This document shows positions 60,421 to 64,000 of a stretch of 64,000 bases of DNA, in pieces; the first letter of the stretch is position 1; every line of letters begins with the position of its first letter. Made by a program: the position numbers and the translations under genes. The notes under the pieces are model-generated. The model did no database searches. It had not been told where the DNA came from and saw only the letters and a program-made list of their open reading frames with translations. The stretch is from NCBI GenBank assembly GCA_020205615.1, contig CM035151.1:41536977-41600976 (forward strand), read 5' to 3'. Origin of the DNA: Panax quinquefolius (lineage: Eukaryota; Streptophyta; Magnoliopsida; Apiales; Araliaceae).

Positions 60421-60639
60421 AATGAGTTAACACAACTAAAAGAGAGCAAACCGGCAAAATTATAATACCGGCCAAGAGTAGTCATCGAAGCGGTGACAAC
60501 AAGCGTGGAGGGAATCAACGGGCGGATATGGTAAACCACGGTGGTAATGTCGAGGCCAAAACAATAAGAATGGACATTTTAAGAAAAGGAGATTCAACAA
60601 TGATGGAAAGACGCAAAGACCAAAGACCCATTGTTAAGG

Positions 60640-60770
60640 AAGGAGAAAGACCACCTATCATATGCTTCAAATGCGGAGGAGAGGGACACATCATCAAAGC
60701 GCATCATGTCGTCCAAAAGCATGTTATAATTATGGAAGAGAAGGTCACTTAGCTCGATTTTGTCGTTTCA
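60640..60770 (+). pseudogene. Gag zinc knuckles of the family-A element
   Basis: CFKCGGEGHIIKAHH and, in another frame, CYNYGREGHLARFC. The first lacks its final cysteine in frame and the second has Y for the second cysteine, so both knuckles are damaged. Confidence 0.75.
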
Positions 60771-60852
60771 TCAAGACAAATTCAACTAGGATGGAGGCAC
60801 CAAAGACCATCCCGAGAAAATTCAAACCCAGAAGGCAAGGAGAGCGTTTGTT

Positions 60853-61350
60853 GTGACCTCCCAAAGAGCAAGGAATCCGAATGAGGTCATCACGGGTAAG
60901 CTTATCATAAACTCTAATGAAGTCTATACTTTATTTGATCTGGGTTCTACCCATTCTTTTATTTCTCCTACTTGCGCTCATCGATTAAATTTGACTCCGG
61001 AGAAATTAGACTTTGACTTATCTGTGGAAACTCCGTTGGGAGAAACCTTCATTACATCCACTGTTTATAAGTCTTGTTTGGTTCAAATCGGTACCCTCAC
61101 ATTACCTGTCGATCTTATTTCATTAAAAATACTTGCATTTGACGTGATTCTAGGGATTGATTGGTTAACTACTTATCATGCAAAAATTGATTATTTTCGT
61201 AAGGTTGTTAGCTTTCATATTCCTAATCAACCAATTATGCGAATTCAAACGACCAAACCATTAAAATCAATCACGGTCATCTCAAGCCATAAAGCTATTC
61301 GTTTATTGATAAGCGGATGTCAAGCTTTCTTAGCTCATGTCATGATTTAA
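60853..61350 (+). pseudogene. Gypsy aspartic protease
   Basis: The 165-codon frame has VITGKLIINSNEVYTLFDLG, THSFISPTCAHRLNL, then VILGIDWLTTYHAKIDYF, the retropepsin of chromovirus-type gypsy elements. The active-site D-S-G reads D-L-G, which should inactivate it. It lies between the zinc knuckles and RT as expected. Confidence 0.85.
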
Positions 61351-61384
61351 ACAAAAATACGCCGTTTTGAGCGATATTTATATT

Positions 61385-62340
61385 GTTAATAAATTTCCGA
61401 CGTATTCTCGAAGAACTTCTGGCCTACCCCAGAGCGTGAAATTGAATTTTGTATCGACCTTGAACCCGTGACAAAACCTATTTCCAAAGCCCCATATCGA
61501 ATGGCTCTATTGAACTTCGTGGAGTTAAAGACCCAACTGCAGGAATTGTTAGACATTGGCTTTATTCGTCCTAGTACTTCTCCTTGGGGTGCTCCCTGTT
61601 CTATTCGTGAAGAAGAAAGATGGGAGTATCGACTTTGTATTGATTATCGGAGTTGAATCACGTCACCATCAAAAAATAGGTATCCATTGCCACGTATTGA
61701 TGACCTGTTTGACCCGATTGCAAGGAGCCAAATTCTTTTCAAAGATTGATCTTCATTAGGATATCACCAATTGAAGATTAGAGCTCACGACATTCCAAAG
61801 ACGGCTTTCGAGGAACTCTAATACGGGCATTATGAATTCCTAGTCATGTCCTTTGGATTGACTAATGCTCTCTTTGCCTTCATGGATATGATGAACCGAG
61901 TATTCAAGGAATATTTAGATCACTTTGTGGTCGTCTTTATTGATGATATCCTTATTTATTCCAAAAGCCGTGAAGATCATGAGCAACACTTGAGGCTGAC
62001 ACTCCAAAAGCTTCGTGAATATAAGCTTTATGCCAAGTTGAAGAAATGTGAGTTCGGCTTGAAGAAGTAGGCATTCCTTGGGCAGGTGGTATCAAGTCAT
62101 GGAATATCTGTTGACCCAGCAAAGATTGAAGCTATTCAAAGCTGGGAACAACCTAAATCGATGGATAGAAGTACGTAGCTTTCTCGGTTTAAGTGGTTAT
62201 TATCGGAGATTTGTGGAAGGATTTTCTCGAATCGCTACTCCAATGACTCGGTGACTCGGAAAGATACAAAGTTCGGTTGGAGCGAAGAATGTGAGAAGAG
62301 TTTTCAAGAACTCAAGAGAAGACTTATTTCAAAGACTGTT
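61385..62340 (+). pseudogene. Gypsy reverse transcriptase
   Basis: Pieces in order: [45 protein letters not shown], (frame change) [48 protein letters not shown] (catalytic F-I-D-D), [27 protein letters not shown]. Frame changes at about 61655, 61668, 61757 and 61815-61825 are single-base indels; a TAG at about 62070 interrupts KKxAFLG. All main RT blocks are present. Confidence 0.88.
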
Positions 62341-62720
62341 ACGACAATACCATCTGGCTCGGAGGATTTGTCATCTCTGATGCTTCGAGAAAAAGGTTGA
62401 GATGTGTTCTTATGCAACATGGAAAAGTTATAGCCTTTATGCCTCATGACAACTCAAAGAATATGAGAGGAATTATCCTACTCATGATCTAGAGGCGGCA
62501 TTGTTATCTTTGCACTTAAAATTTGGAGGCATTACTTGTATGGGGAGAAAGTGGAGATCTTTACGGATCATAAAAGCCTCAAATATTTCTTCACTCAAAA
62601 GGAACTCAACATGCGACAACGACGTTGGCTTGAACTGTTGAAAGATTATGATCATACCATCCAATACCATCCTAGAAAAGCGAACGTGGTAAGCTGACGC
62701 ATTGAGTAGAAAATCATATG
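62341..62720 (+). pseudogene. Gypsy RNase H
   Basis: After RT: SDASRKRL-like, [41 protein letters not shown] (D in TDHKS), [24 protein letters not shown]. The frame changes several times. It would remove the RNA strand during cDNA synthesis. Confidence 0.8.
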
Positions 62721-62869
62721 CAAGTACGAGTGCGATTTTGTCAACGCAAAGGCCCATTTGTGTGACTTGAAAAGGATGGAGATAGAGTTAAAGACTCTCG
62801 AGGGACGCATGTGATGATAGCAAGTATACTGAGTAGAACCGACTTTAATCGATAAAGTTAAAGTCGCTC

Positions 62870-64000
62870 AAGCTACTGGACACTGGAGGCGATCGCGTAT
62901 GAAGAAGAAAGTGCAAGAAGGTGCTATGCTAGGAAACAAGAATCGATGAAGAAGGAATACTTGAGTCAACTCCGGACTTTGTGTTCCTAACGACCACGAT
63001 TTAAAGTATAATATCATGATGGAGGCGCACAACACACCATTTGCAATCCATCGGGGAGTACAAAATGTATCATGATATTCGTTATACATTTTGGTGGAGC
63101 AATATGAAGAGAGATAGCGCTTATTTATCTCAAGGTGTCTAACTTGTCAACGAGTTAAAGCGAGCATCAAGTACCAAAAGGTCCATTGCAACCACTTGAA
63201 ATTCTAGAATGGAAGTGGGAGCACATTACCATAGATTTCATTCACGGTCTTCCTAAGGTTTCTCAAGGCATTGATGCGATTTGGGTCATTGTTGATAGAT
63301 TGACCAAGTCCGCTCATTTCTACCGATACGAGAAACTTATACACTTGAACGTCTTGCTCGTATGTACATAAACGAGATTGTAAGACTGCATGGTATGCCG
63401 GTATCCATAGTTTCTGATCGAGACCCAAGATTCACTTCACGATTTTGGGTTAGTTTGCAAAAAGCTATGGGCACAGATTTACGGTTTAGCTCGGCATATC
63501 ATCCTCGGGACCAGACGGACGAACGGAGAGGACTATTCAAACTCTTGAAGATCTATTAAGACTCGTGTCCTTGATTTCAAGGGGAGTTGGGATAAGTTCT
63601 TACCATTGGTGGAGTTTTCCTACAACAACATGATTATCAAAGTATTGACATGGCTCCATTCGAGCGTTGTATGGAAGAAAGTGTCGCGTTCTCGGTATCT
63701 TTGGGATGAGGTGGGTGAAACAACGTTGTTGGGGACCGGAGTTGGTACGTATGACTACGGAAAAGATTCAAACGATCCGACAACGTATAAAAACCTCACA
63801 AAATCGACAAAAGAGTTATGCTGATCTTCATCGAAAGGACGTGGAATTCGATATAGGAGATCATGTGTTGTTAAAAGTTGCTCCATGGAAAGGAGTTACA
63901 AGATTTAGAAAGAGAGTAAAACTTAATCCTCGATTCATCGGTCCATTTTTAATCCTCGATCGAGTAGGAACTGTGGCCTATAGACTCGCTTTACCGCTAA
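62870..64000 (+). pseudogene. Gypsy integrase with GPY/F module, cut by window end
   Basis: The zinc-binding start is damaged (CQRVKAEHQVPKG-like near 63140-63180). The core has [15 protein letters not shown] (first D), [25 protein letters not shown] (second D) and, in a changed frame, the glutamate region (QTDERRG near 63520). The C-terminal part from 63835 is open: DIGDHVLLKVAPWKGV, RFRKRVKLNPRFIGPFLI, DRVGTVAYRLALP, the GPY/F module. The chromodomain, if present, is beyond the window. Confidence 0.88.

Larger units (their letters stand above)
59497..64000 (+). mobile_element. Internal region of a family-A Ty3/gypsy retrotransposon (continues beyond the window)
   Basis: Order gag, protease, RT, RNase H, integrase with a GPY/F module identifies a Ty3/gypsy element; the RT and integrase tail look like a chromovirus (Tekay/Del-like), but the chromodomain position is outside the window. 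The coding sequence is well conserved between many small frame changes. Confidence 0.9.

Overview
The window is plant nuclear DNA, very probably eudicot, and is almost entirely nested transposable elements. I base this on plant-type Ty1/copia and Ty3/gypsy LTR retrotransposons with tRNA-Met-type primer sites, a CACTA transposon, and fragments of plant genes (phytepsin-type aspartic protease, complex I B8 subunit, TRF-like Myb, RING finger). The species cannot be named. I see no intact host gene, rRNA, canonical tRNA or CRISPR.

Layout. (1) 1-3846: the decayed 3' part of a copia element and its 3' LTR, plus strand. (2) 3886-16833: a gypsy LTR of family 'A' split by a ~10.05 kb non-autonomous CACTA element (6550-16600), which carries exons of at least two and probably three host genes, all on the minus strand, plus a ~570 bp palindrome and giant TTA/TAA arrays. 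(3) 16834-24302: a non-coding gypsy-type element of family 'B' (truncated 5' LTR, 1.8 kb internal region, 3.7 kb 3' LTR). (4) 24303-35157: an older related element 'C' with two gag relics and a telobox-rich LTR, itself hit by two family-A solo LTRs in opposite orientation, each with a perfect 5 bp target duplication. (5) 35158-46512: a Sirevirus-like copia element on the minus strand, with gag, protease, integrase, RT/RNase H and a long extra envelope-like ORF, inserted in the 3' LTR of C. (6) 46513-51640: fragments of another copia gag, a Sirevirus-like LTR and a minus-strand LTR related to C. (7) 51650-52010: a broken RING-finger gene fragment. (8) 52430-55727: a DUF7745-like ORF and a spliced plant-mobile-domain (PMD) gene, both minus strand. 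(9) 57001-64000: the 5' LTR and most of the coding region of a family-A gypsy element running off the right edge; this is the probable autonomous relative of the solo LTRs.

Order of events inferred from nesting: C is oldest in its block; B, both solo A LTRs and the Sirevirus entered C; the CACTA element entered an A LTR. The features most worth follow-up are the multi-gene capture in the CACTA element, the inverted pair of solo LTRs, the RY-motif arrays in the A LTRs, the telobox cluster in the C LTR, the repeated TACGATC-type motif and envelope-like ORF of the Sirevirus, and the adjacent DUF7745/PMD genes. All identities were made by eye from translations and motifs; no database search was possible.
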